Shown: positions 35,045-43,925 of the stretch, in pieces | Layout of the letters: every line of letters begins with the position of its first letter | Numbering within the stretch: position 1 is the first letter of the stretch | Assembly: GCF_003143935.1 (NCBI RefSeq) | Contig: NZ_QFRX01000001.1 | Location: 9,269,403-9,333,402, forward strand | Reading direction: 5' to 3' | DNA length: 64,000 bases | From: Streptomyces sp. Act143 | GTDB lineage: Bacteria > Actinomycetota > Actinomycetes > Streptomycetales > Streptomycetaceae | Made by a program: the position numbers and the translations under genes | The notes under the pieces: generated by a model | The model's input: the letters and a program-made list of their open reading frames with translations, nothing else | Told to the model about the DNA's origin: nothing | Databases searched by the model: none

Positions 35045-37986
35045 CGCGCGCCCCCTCGCAGTTCGACAAGGTCGGCCAGCTCGGCGTCCGTCAGCTCCGT
35101 GAGTCCCGCCTCGCCGGTGCCGAGCACGGCGTCGGCCAACTCCCGCTTGCGGCTGAGCATGTCGGCGATACGGTCCTCGATCGTGCCCTCGGCGATCAGC
35201 CGGTGCACCTGCACGGGCCGGTTCTGGCCGATGCGGTACGCGCGGTCGGTGGCCTGCGCCTCGACGGCGGGGTTCCACCAGCGGTCGTAGTGCACGACGT
35301 GCTCGGCCCGCGTCAGGTTGAGCCCGGTCCCCGCCGCCTTCAACGACAGCAGGAACACGGGCACTTCACCGTCCTGGAAGCGTCGCACCATCGCCTCGCG
35401 CTCGGCGATCGGGGTACCGCCGTGCAGGAACTGCGAGGACAGTCCGCGCCCGGCCAGGTGCCGCTCGATGAGGCGCGCCATCCGCACGTACTGGGTGAAG
35501 ACCAGCACGCTCGCCCCTTCGGCCAGGATGGTGTCGAGCAACTCGTCCAGGAGTTCCAGCTTGCCGGAGCGCCCGGCGATCGTCGGCTGCTCCTCCTTCA
35601 GGAACTGCGCCGGATGGTTGCAGATCTGCTTCAGGCCGGTCAGCAGCTTCACGATCAGCCCGCGCCGCGCCATGCTGTCGGCGCCGGAGATCTCCGCGAG
35701 GGTCTCGCGCACCACGGCCTCGTACAGGCCGGTCTGTTCCGCGGTGAGCGAGACCGCGAGGTCGGTCTCCGTCTTCGGCGGGAGCTCCGGGGCGATCCCC
35801 GGGTCCGACTTGCGGCGGCGCAGCAGGAAGGGGCGCACGAGCCGGGACAGCCGCTCGGCGGCGGCCGGGTCCTGGCCGCCCTCGACGGCCTGCGCGTACC
35901 GGGTGCGGAAGGTCCCGAGACGCCCCAGCAGGCCGGGGGTGGTCCAGTCCAGGATCGCCCACAGCTCGGACAGGTTGTTCTCCACCGGGGTGCCGGTGAG
36001 CGCCACGCGCGCGCGTGCGCCGATGGACCGCAACTGCCGTGCTGTCGCCGAGTACGGGTTCTTCACGTGCTGCGCCTCGTCCGCCACGACCATGCCCCAG
36101 GACACGTCGGCCAGTCGGCCGGCGTCGAGCCGCATCGTGCCGTAGGTCGTGAGCACGAACTCCCCGTCGGCCAGGCCGTCCAGGTCGCGGCGCGGTCCGT
36201 GGAAACGGCGCACCGGCGTGCCGGGCGCGAACTTCTCGATCTCGCGCTGCCAGTTGCCCATCAGGGACGTCGGACAGACCACGAGGGTGGGACCGGCCGC
36301 CGACGGCTCCGACTGCCGGTGCAGATGCAGGGCGATGAGGGTGATCGTCTTGCCGAGTCCTATGTCGTCGGCGAGGCAGCAGCCGAGCCCCAGCGAGGTC
36401 ATCCGGGCCAGCCAGTCGAGACCGCGCCGCTGGTAGTCGCGCAAGGTCGCCGTGAGCGCCGCGGGCTGCCCGACGGGCTCCTGGGCCTCGGGGTCCGCCA
36501 GCCGGTCCCGCAGCCCCGCCAGCCACCCCGTGGGCTGTACGTCGACCTGGCGGCCGTCAACCTCCGTGGAGCCGGTGAGAGCGGCGGCGAGCGCGTCGAT
36601 CGGGGTGACCTTGCGGTCCTGCCGGGCGCGGGCCCGGCGCAGCTCCCGGGGGTCGATGAGGACCCACTGATCGCGCAGTCGTACGACGGGGCGGTTGGCC
36701 TCGGCCAGCCGATCCAGTTCCGCGCGCGTGAGCTGCTGGTCGCCGAGCGCGAACCACCAGTTGAACGCCAGCAGCGCGTCGGCGGACAGGAACGACGGCG
36801 TGTCCGAGAGGGCCTTGCCGGGACCCGGGTCCTCGTCCGGTGGGCCGACCACCGCGCGGGCCGTCAGCCTGCGGGCCAGCCCCTTGGGCCAGTGGACCTC
36901 GACCCCGGCGGCGGCAAGCGTCCGGGCGTCGTCGGCGAGCAGGTCGGTGATCTCCTCGTCGGCGAGTTCCACGGCTTCCGGCACGGCCGCCGACAGCAGG
37001 GGTGCGAGCGGCGACCAGGCACGGGCCGCGCGGCGCAGGGCCAGCAGCGCGTCCATCCGCGCGCGTGGGCCGAACGCCCCCTCGTCACCGGCCCACACCG
37101 CGGAGGCGTCCGCGACCAGACCCGGTTCGCGCACGCTGTGCACCTGCGGTACCGCCCGGAAGGCCGGAACGGCGCCGTCCTGTGCCGCCGCGTCCAGACC
37201 GGAGACCTCGATCCGCAGTGACAGCCGGACACCGGCGTCATGCCCGGCGGCCACATCGGCGGCCCAGGCGCGGAACTCGGGCACGTGCCGCGGTTCCCGC
37301 GCGGTGTAGGCGGGGCCGCCCGTCACGAGCGGGGCCGCGGGGGAGCGGGGCAGGGTGTCGGCCACCGCGTCCAGGAAGGCACGCAGCAGCCGCTCGGGGT
37401 CGGGCAGTCGCAGGGGCCTGGCGTTGCCCAGGGAGCCGTCACCCTGAGACCCGGAGCCGCCCCCCCGAGACCCGGAGTCGCCCTGAGACCCGGAGTCGCC
37501 CGGGTAAGTGCCGTCGCTGAGGGGAGTGGCATGCGCTTCCGGCGGCATCGCGGCGGCGAGCCCCCGGACGCGTTCGATGTCCTCGGGACGCAGAGGGCCG
37601 GCACGCCATGCCTCGTGGTCGCCCTCGGACAGGCCGGGCAACAGCAGCCCCCGGGCCGCCAGTTGCAGGGCGTGCACGGTGGCCGCGCCCCAGAACACGG
37701 CCGCCCGGTGCGCACCGGACACGGTACGCGCGCGCGTGAGAACGGGCAGGGCCGAGCGCACCGGCAACAGCACCGCCGGCACGACCACCGCCTCCACGCC
37801 GTCCTCACCGGGCACGACGACGCTCAGGTCCTCCACGGTCCCCGACGCCACGCCGGGTGGTGCGTCGGCCTCGGGGTCCCAGAAGGCGACGCGACCGGTG
37901 CGGGCCGGGTCACCGGGTACGAACACGGCGCAGCAGCGCGCCAGTCGAGAGATCTCGGACGGTGTTGCCGCGGGAATCCTCGGCAC
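35041..37986 (-). CDS. SNF2-family DEAD/DEAH helicase
   Basis: This 981-residue ATPase has the full Swi2/Snf2 motor in its C-terminal 500 residues. Motif I is LADDIGLGKTITLIAL, motif II is VVADEAQHVKN (DEAQ), motif III is ALTGTPVENNLSELW, and the second lobe has FTQYVRMARLI, LSLKAAGTGLNL and RAYRIGQNRPVQVHRLI. The N-terminal 450 residues are an unassigned SNF2-associated region with a Gly/Ser/Gln insertion (GDSGSQGDSGSRGG...) encoded by a short tandem repeat near 37441-37503. It is predicted to translocate on double-stranded DNA. The coupled downstream SWIM gene is its likely partner. Confidence 0.92.
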   Translation of the reverse strand: MPRIPAATPSEISRLARCCAVFVPGDPARTGRVAFWDPEADAPPGVASGTVEDLSVVVPGEDGVEAVVVPAVLLPVRSALPVLTRARTVSGAHRAAVFWGAATVHALQLAARGLLLPGLSEGDHEAWRAGPLRPEDIERVRGLAAAMPPEAHATPLSDGTYPGDSGSQGDSGSRGGGSGSQGDGSLGNARPLRLPDPERLLRAFLDAVADTLPRSPAAPLVTGGPAYTAREPRHVPEFRAWAADVAAGHDAGVRLSLRIEVSGLDAAAQDGAVPAFRAVPQVHSVREPGLVADASAVWAGDEGAFGPRARMDALLALRRAARAWSPLAPLLSAAVPEAVELADEEITDLLADDARTLAAAGVEVHWPKGLARRLTARAVVGPPDEDPGPGKALSDTPSFLSADALLAFNWWFALGDQQLTRAELDRLAEANRPVVRLRDQWVLIDPRELRRARARQDRKVTPIDALAAALTGSTEVDGRQVDVQPTGWLAGLRDRLADPEAQEPVGQPAALTATLRDYQRRGLDWLARMTSLGLGCCLADDIGLGKTITLIALHLHRQSEPSAAGPTLVVCPTSLMGNWQREIEKFAPGTPVRRFHGPRRDLDGLADGEFVLTTYGTMRLDAGRLADVSWGMVVADEAQHVKNPYSATARQLRSIGARARVALTGTPVENNLSELWAILDWTTPGLLGRLGTFRTRYAQAVEGGQDPAAAERLSRLVRPFLLRRRKSDPGIAPELPPKTETDLAVSLTAEQTGLYEAVVRETLAEISGADSMARRGLIVKLLTGLKQICNHPAQFLKEEQPTIAGRSGKLELLDELLDTILAEGASVLVFTQYVRMARLIERHLAGRGLSSQFLHGGTPIAEREAMVRRFQDGEVPVFLLSLKAAGTGLNLTRAEHVVHYDRWWNPAVEAQATDRAYRIGQNRPVQVHRLIAEGTIEDRIADMLSRKRELADAVLGTGEAGLTELTDAELADLVELRGGAR

Positions 37987-38230
37987 AGGAATGCAGACTC
38001 CTCAAATTTGACTACTCGAAGCGCGATGGACGAGGCTACAGCACCGTGCAGAGGAGCCCGGCATGACAGGGCTGTGAGCCGGGTCACTTCGGCGAGAGGA
38101 TGGGTATCCCCTCTCAGGGGCGTGTAGGGGTCGCGCCTCAGGGACGTCTCAGGGTCGTGATGCGGAACCGTGGGAAGCACGGGCCCGTTTTCAGGACAGA
38201 GAGCGGCAGTGGCCGCGAAGGAGGCGACAC

Positions 38231-38413
38231 ATGTCGAAGAACGCGAAGATCGCCGCAGGAGGTGTGGCGGTCGGCATCATCCTGCTGTTCTGGCTGCCGT
38301 GGTGGGCCGCGCTCCTGATAGTCCTGGGAGTCCCGGCCGCCGCGTACCTCACGCTGGACCCGTCGCAGCGGCGCAGGCTGCGCCGCGTAACCCGCAAGGA
38401 GCTCGGTCGCTGA
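38231..38413 (+). CDS. Small membrane protein
   Basis: The 60-residue product has two short hydrophobic segments (AAGGVAVGIILLFWLPWWAA and LLIVLGVPAAAYLTL) and a very basic C-terminus (RRRLRRVTRKELGR). The ATG at 38231 has GGAGG seven bases upstream, strong support for a real gene. It has no recognised function. It is divergent from the SNF2 gene. Confidence 0.75.
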   Translation: MSKNAKIAAGGVAVGIILLFWLPWWAALLIVLGVPAAAYLTLDPSQRRRLRRVTRKELGR

Positions 38414-38676
38414 GTCCCGCGGCTCACCGGGCCGCAGCGGCGCGGTGGGCCAGGGCGCAGGAGTCGACCACATCGGCGCCCGCGGGCCGGTCCTCGACCT
38501 GGTCCGCGGGCGGCGGGGTGCCCCGTTCCCCCAGTGCCGCGAGCACGCCGAAGGCCGTCCGGTCGCGGGGCGACAGGACCGGTCGCGGGGCGACAGGATC
38601 GGGGCCGCATGGATGACGCCGCGGCACGGTGTTCGTGGCGGGCTGCCGGGTGGCCGGCCGTCCTGGCCGGGCGTGC
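38414..38676. other. Intergenic region with a short direct repeat
   Basis: A unit cggtcgcggggcgacagga occurs twice in a row at about 38562-38598. A minus-strand frame ending near 38424 (DSCALAHRAAAAR) has fair codon bias but no clear start or homology, so it is not called as a gene. Confidence 0.4.
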
Positions 38677-39537
38677 TCAGAGAGGCCGTACGGCCATCTT
38701 GTCGAGCGCCTCCAGCAGACCCGGCAGTTCCGGGCCGCGACCGACCGGGAGGACCTCGCCGGGCTCCTCGTCCAGCAGGACGAAGGCCATGTCGTCGGTC
38801 CTTGCCACGAGCGACCAGCCGGGCCCGTCCGCGCGCAGCGTGCGGGCGTCCCCGGGCGCGAAGGACGACCGGACCCGTCCCAGGGGCGGCGGTGTGTCCA
38901 CGTACCCGCGGGCCTCCGCGAGCACGCGCCGGATGCCTTGGTGGCCGTCGGTACTGCCGGGCTTCTCGTCCGCCCCAGTGTCCTCCGTCGCCTCCGCGGC
39001 CTCGTCGGTGTCCTCGGCCGGACCCGGCGTCGGAAACTCGGCGTCGTCGATCTGCTCCCGCCACAGCGACCACTGGACGGCGATCTCGTCCGCACCCAGG
39101 CGTCGCTGAGCCGGCCCCCACGTGGAGGTGTCCGGTGGTGTCAGCGGTGCACGGTCCGCCGCCTCCGGGTCGGGATCGTGCGGCGCGGGCACGCCCGGCG
39201 CCGCGACGGCCACGGCCAGGGGCCAGCCCGGCAGGGCGGCGACCACCGTGTGCTCGTCGGGAGACAGGTCGTACTCCATGCCGCAGTCCCACGACGCGAT
39301 GGCGACCGCGACCAGCGAGACGTCGTCGATGACGACCGTCCATCGTGAGCCGTCGCCGTCCTGCCCGAGCACCAGGCCGTACCCGTCGGCGAGCGGCGCG
39401 AGACCGAGCGCCGCACAGGCCTCCGGATAGTCGTCGCCCAGCACGCTCGGGAACTTCGCCGGCGTCAGCAGCACCGCCGTGAGCACATAGAGCGCATCGT
39501 CCGCGGCGGCGACGGCGTCCTCGTCCGTCCCGGCCAT
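38677..39537 (-). CDS. Conserved hypothetical protein, acidic
   Basis: The 286-residue cytoplasmic protein is rich in Asp and Glu, with an acidic, low-complexity centre (AEDTDEAAEATEDTGADEKP). No catalytic motif is evident. The first 120 residues form a beta-rich domain (YGLVLGQDGDGSRWTVVIDD, SLVAVAIASWDCGMEYDLSP) and the last 50 a second similar one (GWSLVARTDDMAFVLLDEEP). The ATG at 39537 is preferred because GGAGG lies six bases ahead. Function unknown. Confidence 0.75.
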   Translation of the reverse strand: MAGTDEDAVAAADDALYVLTAVLLTPAKFPSVLGDDYPEACAALGLAPLADGYGLVLGQDGDGSRWTVVIDDVSLVAVAIASWDCGMEYDLSPDEHTVVAALPGWPLAVAVAAPGVPAPHDPDPEAADRAPLTPPDTSTWGPAQRRLGADEIAVQWSLWREQIDDAEFPTPGPAEDTDEAAEATEDTGADEKPGSTDGHQGIRRVLAEARGYVDTPPPLGRVRSSFAPGDARTLRADGPGWSLVARTDDMAFVLLDEEPGEVLPVGRGPELPGLLEALDKMAVRPL

Positions 39538-39670
39538 CCCAGCCTCCCCATCGGTTCGTCCAACGGCGCGCACCCTAGTGCGAGGGGAAGCAGCTTGTCA
39601 CGACTCCCATGACCCCGGAGCTGCAGTTTTCCGGCCGGACGGGGCGAATCGACCCCGGTTGACACGTCCT

Positions 39671-39967
39671 TCAGGCGGCCGGAAGCCCCAGCAGGGCACG
39701 GGCCACGGTCCGCGGCGACTCGTCGCGCTCCCGCGCGAGCGCGATGACGGCCCGGCACGCCAGCTCGCTCACCCCGAACGACAACGCCTCCGGCGACACC
39801 CAGCCCGCCGCCTCGTCGATCTGCTCCTGGTCGTCCTCCGCGCAGGCCGACACATAGGTCGCCGCGGCCTCGAACAGGTTGTGGGTGCGCTTGTCCCGGC
39901 CGTCGTCGATGTCGGCGCGCACGGTGTTGACGAATCTGGCGAACGACTTGCGCATCCTGCCCCACAT
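39671..39967 (-). CDS. Small conserved hypothetical protein
   Basis: The product is 98 residues, mostly helical (MWGRMRKSFARFVNTVRADI, then DDQEQIDEAAGWVSPEALSF). A GAAGG ribosome site lies about eight bases before ATG 39967. It is divergent from the MpaB-like gene and no family is recognised. Confidence 0.6.
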   Translation of the reverse strand: MWGRMRKSFARFVNTVRADIDDGRDKRTHNLFEAAATYVSACAEDDQEQIDEAAGWVSPEALSFGVSELACRAVIALARERDESPRTVARALLGLPAA

Positions 39968-40070
39968 GCTGACCACCTTCCCCCTGCGTGGTTGCCGGCT
40001 CGGCCGATCGGTCATCTCTTCCTACTCAACGTAGAGTTGGAGCTTCAACGGCAGAAGGGGGATGCTGCGG

Positions 40071-40966
40071 TGAAGCGCTTCGAGCGGCTCGCACGGATAC
40101 GGCGGATGGATCCGTACGAGGACGCCACGGAGATCTACCGGCTGATGGCTGCGTACGAGTTCCCCTGGGACTTCACCCGCTCCCTGGAGCTGGCCCTTTA
40201 CCGCACCTACGCCGTCCCGAGCATCGGACGGCTGCTCGCCGAGACGGCGGAGCTCACGGACCGGACGCAGAAGCGGTACGACGACACCTCACTGCTTCTG
40301 GACGCCGTCGTCGAGCACGGCTTCGGCAGCGAGGAGGGACGGACGGCGGTCCGGCGCATCAACCAGATGCACCGCAGCTACGACATCACCGACGACGACA
40401 TGCGCTACGTCCTGTGCACTTTCGTCGTGATGCCCAGGCGGTGGATCGACACCTACGCATGGCGTCGGCTGTCCCGTCACGAGATCGTCGCCTCCGCCGT
40501 CCACTACCGCACCCTGGGGCGGCACCTGGGCATCAAGGACATTCCCGGGACGTACGAGGAGTTCGAGGCCTGCCTCGACGCCTACGAGGAGGCCCACTTC
40601 GGCTGGGACGAGGAGGCGCGGCGCGTCTCGGACGCCACTCTCGACCTGATGGCGTCCTGGTACCCGCGCGCCTTGGCACCGCTGCTGCGCACCTCGACCC
40701 TCGCCCTCCTCGACGAACCGCTGCTGCGCGCCTTCCGCTACCCGGCCCCCGGCGCGGCGACGCGCAGGCTGGTGCGGGGCGCGGTCCGGCTGCGCGGCCG
40801 TGCGGTCCGGCTGCTCCCACCGCGCAGCGCACCGCACTTCGCCCGGCAGAACTGGGAGATCAAGGGCTATCCGGACGGCTACCGGCTGGCGGACCTGGGT
40901 ACCCGCCCGGTTCCCGGGGTCCGCGGTTGTCCGGTACGGCACCTGGACGGATCAGCCGTCGAGTGA
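40071..40966 (+). CDS. Oxygenase MpaB-family (DUF2236) protein
   Basis: The 298-residue protein shows family blocks RLARIRRMDPYEDATEIYRL, ALYRTYAVPSIGRLLAETAE, then RRINQMHRSYDITDDDMRYV (with the conserved H in the N-x-M-H motif) and RHEIVASAVHYRTLGRHLGI. MpaB-like proteins are heme-linked oxygenases in fungi and of mixed or unknown function in bacteria. The GTG at 40071 follows a GGGGGA site; the frame is open upstream. Its 3' end overlaps the convergent PadR gene by 15 bases. Confidence 0.8.
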
Positions 40967-41476
40967 GGCGAGGGTGTCCCGCAGCCAGGTGAGTTCGGCC
41001 CGGGTTGTGGCGCGCGCGATCGTCAGAATCCCGCGCCGGAAGGGGTCGTCCACCTCCTCCGCGCTCAGCGGCCTGTCGCCTTCGTAGAAGAAGCTCGCCG
41101 GTTCCTCCAGGAACGCCAGCCTGCGCCGCAGCACGGCCGCCTGCGCGGGCGCGTCCCGCAGGTGCCGGAGGAACGCGAGCAGCGTGAACCAGCGGTTCTC
41201 GTCGGTGATGTCGCGCTGCGTCGGCTCGGCGAGCCGGCGGCGCAGGTCACGACGGCCCTCCTCGGTGAGGGTCAGTACATGCCGCGGGGCGGCGACCGCG
41301 CCCGGCTCCGTGGAGCGGGCCAGCAGTCCCGCGTTCTCCAGCCGCTTGATCGCCGGGTAGAGCGTGCTCTCGGCGACGGGCTTCACATGCCCGGTCAGCG
41401 CGGTGATGCGTTTGCGCAGCTCGTAGCCGTGCAGCGGCGCGTCGTACAGGAATCCGAGGATGGCGAGCTCCAGCAT
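40952..41476 (-). CDS. PadR-family transcriptional regulator
   Basis: The 174-residue regulator has the PadR winged helix (MLELAILGFLYDAPLHGYEL through ESTLYPAIKRLENAGLL) and a C-terminal coiled-coil dimerisation domain (LRDAPAQAAVLRRRLAFLEE). It is divergent from the alpha/beta hydrolase at 41594, with an ATAC-N12-GTAT dyad between them, and probably represses that gene and itself. The ligand is not visible. Confidence 0.9.
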   Translation of the reverse strand: MLELAILGFLYDAPLHGYELRKRITALTGHVKPVAESTLYPAIKRLENAGLLARSTEPGAVAAPRHVLTLTEEGRRDLRRRLAEPTQRDITDENRWFTLLAFLRHLRDAPAQAAVLRRRLAFLEEPASFFYEGDRPLSAEEVDDPFRRGILTIARATTRAELTWLRDTLASLDG

Positions 41477-41533
41477 GCCCGCATTCTGTCGTACGAGCGG
41501 TGTACATCGCCTGCTTGATACCCCGTCTTTTAT

Positions 41534-41553
41534 ATACCTCGTGACCGATGTAT
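41534..41553. promoter_or_regulatory. Candidate PadR operator
   Basis: ATAC (41534-41537) and GTAT (41550-41553) form a dyad with a 12-base centre in an unusually AT-rich spot (ttttatatacc) between padR and the hydrolase. PadR proteins are known to bind ATAC/GTAT-type dyads, which supports the assignment. Confidence 0.45.
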
Positions 41554-41593
41554 GGTCATCGCGACGGTGCCGAGGGCTGACGGGGAGGACTCG

Positions 41594-42349
41594 ATGAAGG
41601 ACGCCGCATTCGACGACAAGGGGAGTCGCATCCGCTGGACCGAGGTGCCCGGCGAGGAACCCGCGCGCGTGTACGTGCACGGACTGGGATCGGTCTCGTC
41701 CGTCTACCACGCCCACATCGCCGCCCGGCCCGAACTCGCGGGCCGGCGCAGCCTCTTCGTGGACCTGCCGGGGCACGGCGTCAGCGACCGGCCCCAGGAC
41801 TTCGGCTACACGCTCGCCGACCACGCCGACGCCCTGGCGGCCGCGCTGGACGCGGCGGGTCTGAGCGGCACGGAGGTGATCGGGCACAGTATGGGAGGCG
41901 CCGTCGCGATCGTGCTCGCTCACCGGCGGCCCGAGCTGGTCTCCCGGCTGGTGCTCACCGAGGCCAACCTGGACCCCTTCCCGCCGCCTACCGCGGGAAG
42001 CAGCGGCATCGCCTCCTACGGGGAGGACGCCTTCGTCGAAGAAGGCGTCGCGCGCGTGCTGGAGAAGGCGGGGCCGCTGTGGGCCGCGACGATGCGGCTG
42101 GCCGACCCGCGCGCGCTGCACCGCACGGCGGCCGGGCTGCGGCGCGGGTCCGACCCCGTGATGCGCACGATCCTCGAAGGGCTCAGAGTCGACCGCGTCT
42201 ATCTGCAGGGCGCATCGAGCGGCGAACTCGAAGGCCGTCAGGCGCTGGAGGCCGCAGGTGTCCGTGTGGTGACCGTCCCCGGCGCCGGACACAACGTCAT
42301 GTTCGACAACCCCGACGCGTTCGTGGCCGCGGTCGCCGGGAAAGTGTGA
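41594..42349 (+). CDS. Alpha/beta hydrolase
   Basis: This 251-residue enzyme has the hydrolase fold: oxyanion strand VYVHGLGSVSSVYH, FVDLPGHGVSDRP, the nucleophile elbow IGHSMGGAVA with Ser, and the catalytic His in VPGAGHNVMFDNPDAF near the end. The substrate is unknown. ATG 41594 follows GGGAGG at six bases. It is divergent from padR and likely under its control. Only seven bases separate it from the convergent methyltransferase. Confidence 0.9.
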   Translation: MKDAAFDDKGSRIRWTEVPGEEPARVYVHGLGSVSSVYHAHIAARPELAGRRSLFVDLPGHGVSDRPQDFGYTLADHADALAAALDAAGLSGTEVIGHSMGGAVAIVLAHRRPELVSRLVLTEANLDPFPPPTAGSSGIASYGEDAFVEEGVARVLEKAGPLWAATMRLADPRALHRTAAGLRRGSDPVMRTILEGLRVDRVYLQGASSGELEGRQALEAAGVRVVTVPGAGHNVMFDNPDAFVAAVAGKV

Positions 42350-42356
42350 GGGGCGG

Positions 42357-42965
42357 TCAGCCCTCGCGGACGGCCAGCGCCAAGAACCGTGCGTCCTCGT
42401 CGACGTACGACGTCATCCGCCACCCGGAACCGGCCAGCAGCGGCCGGAGGCTGGGCTCCGCGCGCAGATCGCCCGGCGTGATCTGCCGCCCCTGACGGGC
42501 CGCGAGCGCCGCCCTGCCGATCGGATGGAACAGCGCCAGAGCGCCGCCAGGGCGCACCACACGCGCCAACTCCCGCAAATTCTCCGGCGGATCGGGCAGG
42601 TGGGAGATCAACCCCGCGCCGAACACCGCGTCCAGGGACTCCGAGCGCAACGGCAGCGCGGCCACGTCGGCGAGCAGCAGCTGCCCGTCCCGGTCCCGGC
42701 CCGCCCGAACGGCGGCCCGGAGCATGGCCGGGGTCAGATCGGCCCCGAGCACCGTTCCCGAGGGCCCCACGGCCGCACGCAGGGGCGGCAGCGCACGGCC
42801 GGTGCCGCACCCGGCGTCGAGCACGCGATCGCCCTCGCGCAGTCCGAGCTCGGCCACCGCGGCCGCGTAGGCGGGGCCGTCGTCGGGGAAGCGGGCGTCC
42901 CAGTCGGCCGCGCGGGCGGTGAAGAACTCCTGGACATGTGTGTGGTCGTCGCTCATGTTCCGCAT
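42357..42965 (-). CDS. Class I SAM-dependent methyltransferase
   Basis: The 202-residue protein has the SAM-binding motif I VLDAGCGTGRALPPL, motif II acidic loop VLGADLTPAML, LLLADVAALPLRSESLDAVF, and a C-terminal GSGWRMTSYVDEDARFLALA. It belongs to the Methyltransf_11 type. The substrate is unknown. Two nearby ATGs (42965 and 42956) are possible; neither has a strong ribosome site. Confidence 0.87.
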   Translation of the reverse strand: MRNMSDDHTHVQEFFTARAADWDARFPDDGPAYAAAVAELGLREGDRVLDAGCGTGRALPPLRAAVGPSGTVLGADLTPAMLRAAVRAGRDRDGQLLLADVAALPLRSESLDAVFGAGLISHLPDPPENLRELARVVRPGGALALFHPIGRAALAARQGRQITPGDLRAEPSLRPLLAGSGWRMTSYVDEDARFLALAVREG

Positions 42966-43108
42966 GATCTCTCACTGGCAAGGAGGACGCCTCGGTGCAC
43001 ACGTTCGAGCGTGACGCGATCGTTCAGGCGCCTCACTGCGTCATATTGCAACACCTTTCGAAATGCGCCCCCTTTGTGCTCCCGTGCCCCCACTAGCGTC
43101 CCGGGGCC

Positions 43109-43882
43109 ATGGGACACCTGGACCACGCCGCCCTCGGCTGGCTGACCCCCGCGCTGTCGTACGTGATGGCCTGCACAGGCGCCGCACTCGGCCTGCGCTG
43201 CACCATGCGCGCCCTCGGTGCCACCGGGCGCTCGCGCCGCAACTGGCTCATCACCGCGGCCTCGGCGATCGGCACCGGCATCTGGACCATGCACTTCGTG
43301 GCCATGCTCGGTTTCGGCGTCAGTGGCACCGACATCCGCTACGACGTGCCGCTCACCATCGTGAGCCTGCTCGTCGCCATGATCGTCGTCTGTGCCGGTG
43401 TCTTCGCCGTCGGCTACAGCCGCGACCGCGCCCGCGCACTCCTCCTCGGCGGGCTCACCACCGGACTCGGCGTCGCCAGCATGCACTACCTGGGCATGGC
43501 CGCCGTACGCCTGCACGGACAGGTGCGCTACGACCCCGTGCTCGTCGGACTCTCCGTGGTCATCGCCGTCATGGCCGCGACCGCCGCGCTGTGGGCCGCC
43601 CTCAACATCAAGTCGCCCGTCGCCGTCACCATCGCCTCGCTGATCATGGGCGCCGCGGTGAGCAGCATGCACTACACCGGGATGTTCGCGGTGAGCGTGC
43701 GGGTCACGCCGTCCGGTGCCGCCCTGTCCGGGGCCACGGCGATGCAGTTCATCTTCCCGCTCGCGGTCGGCCTCGGGTCCTATCTGTTCCTCACCTCGGC
43801 CTTCGTCGCACTGTCGCCCTCGACGGGGGAGCGCGAGGCCTCCGCCTCGGCCCAGCGGTCCGTCGAGAACGTCGCCCACTGA
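43109..43882 (+). CDS. MHYT-domain integral membrane sensor
   Basis: The 257-residue protein has about seven transmembrane helices. The MHYT signature occurs three times, as WTMHFVAMLGFG, SMHYLGMAAVR and SMHYTGMFAV, near the outer membrane face. MHYT domains are proposed to bind copper and sense oxygen, CO or NO. There is no attached kinase or GGDEF domain, so it may signal through the histidine kinase gene that starts 44 bases later. Confidence 0.92.
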   Translation: MGHLDHAALGWLTPALSYVMACTGAALGLRCTMRALGATGRSRRNWLITAASAIGTGIWTMHFVAMLGFGVSGTDIRYDVPLTIVSLLVAMIVVCAGVFAVGYSRDRARALLLGGLTTGLGVASMHYLGMAAVRLHGQVRYDPVLVGLSVVIAVMAATAALWAALNIKSPVAVTIASLIMGAAVSSMHYTGMFAVSVRVTPSGAALSGATAMQFIFPLAVGLGSYLFLTSAFVALSPSTGEREASASAQRSVENVAH

Positions 43883-43925
43883 GGGCCCTCCGGGCAAGCC
43901 GAACCACTCTCCGAGGCAGGAGGCC

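Noticed and set aside
38424..38640. A small minus-strand gene ending DSCALAHRAAAAR
   Set aside because: Codon bias is fair but there is no start with a ribosome site and no recognisable protein; the short direct repeat in it suggests non-coding sequence.
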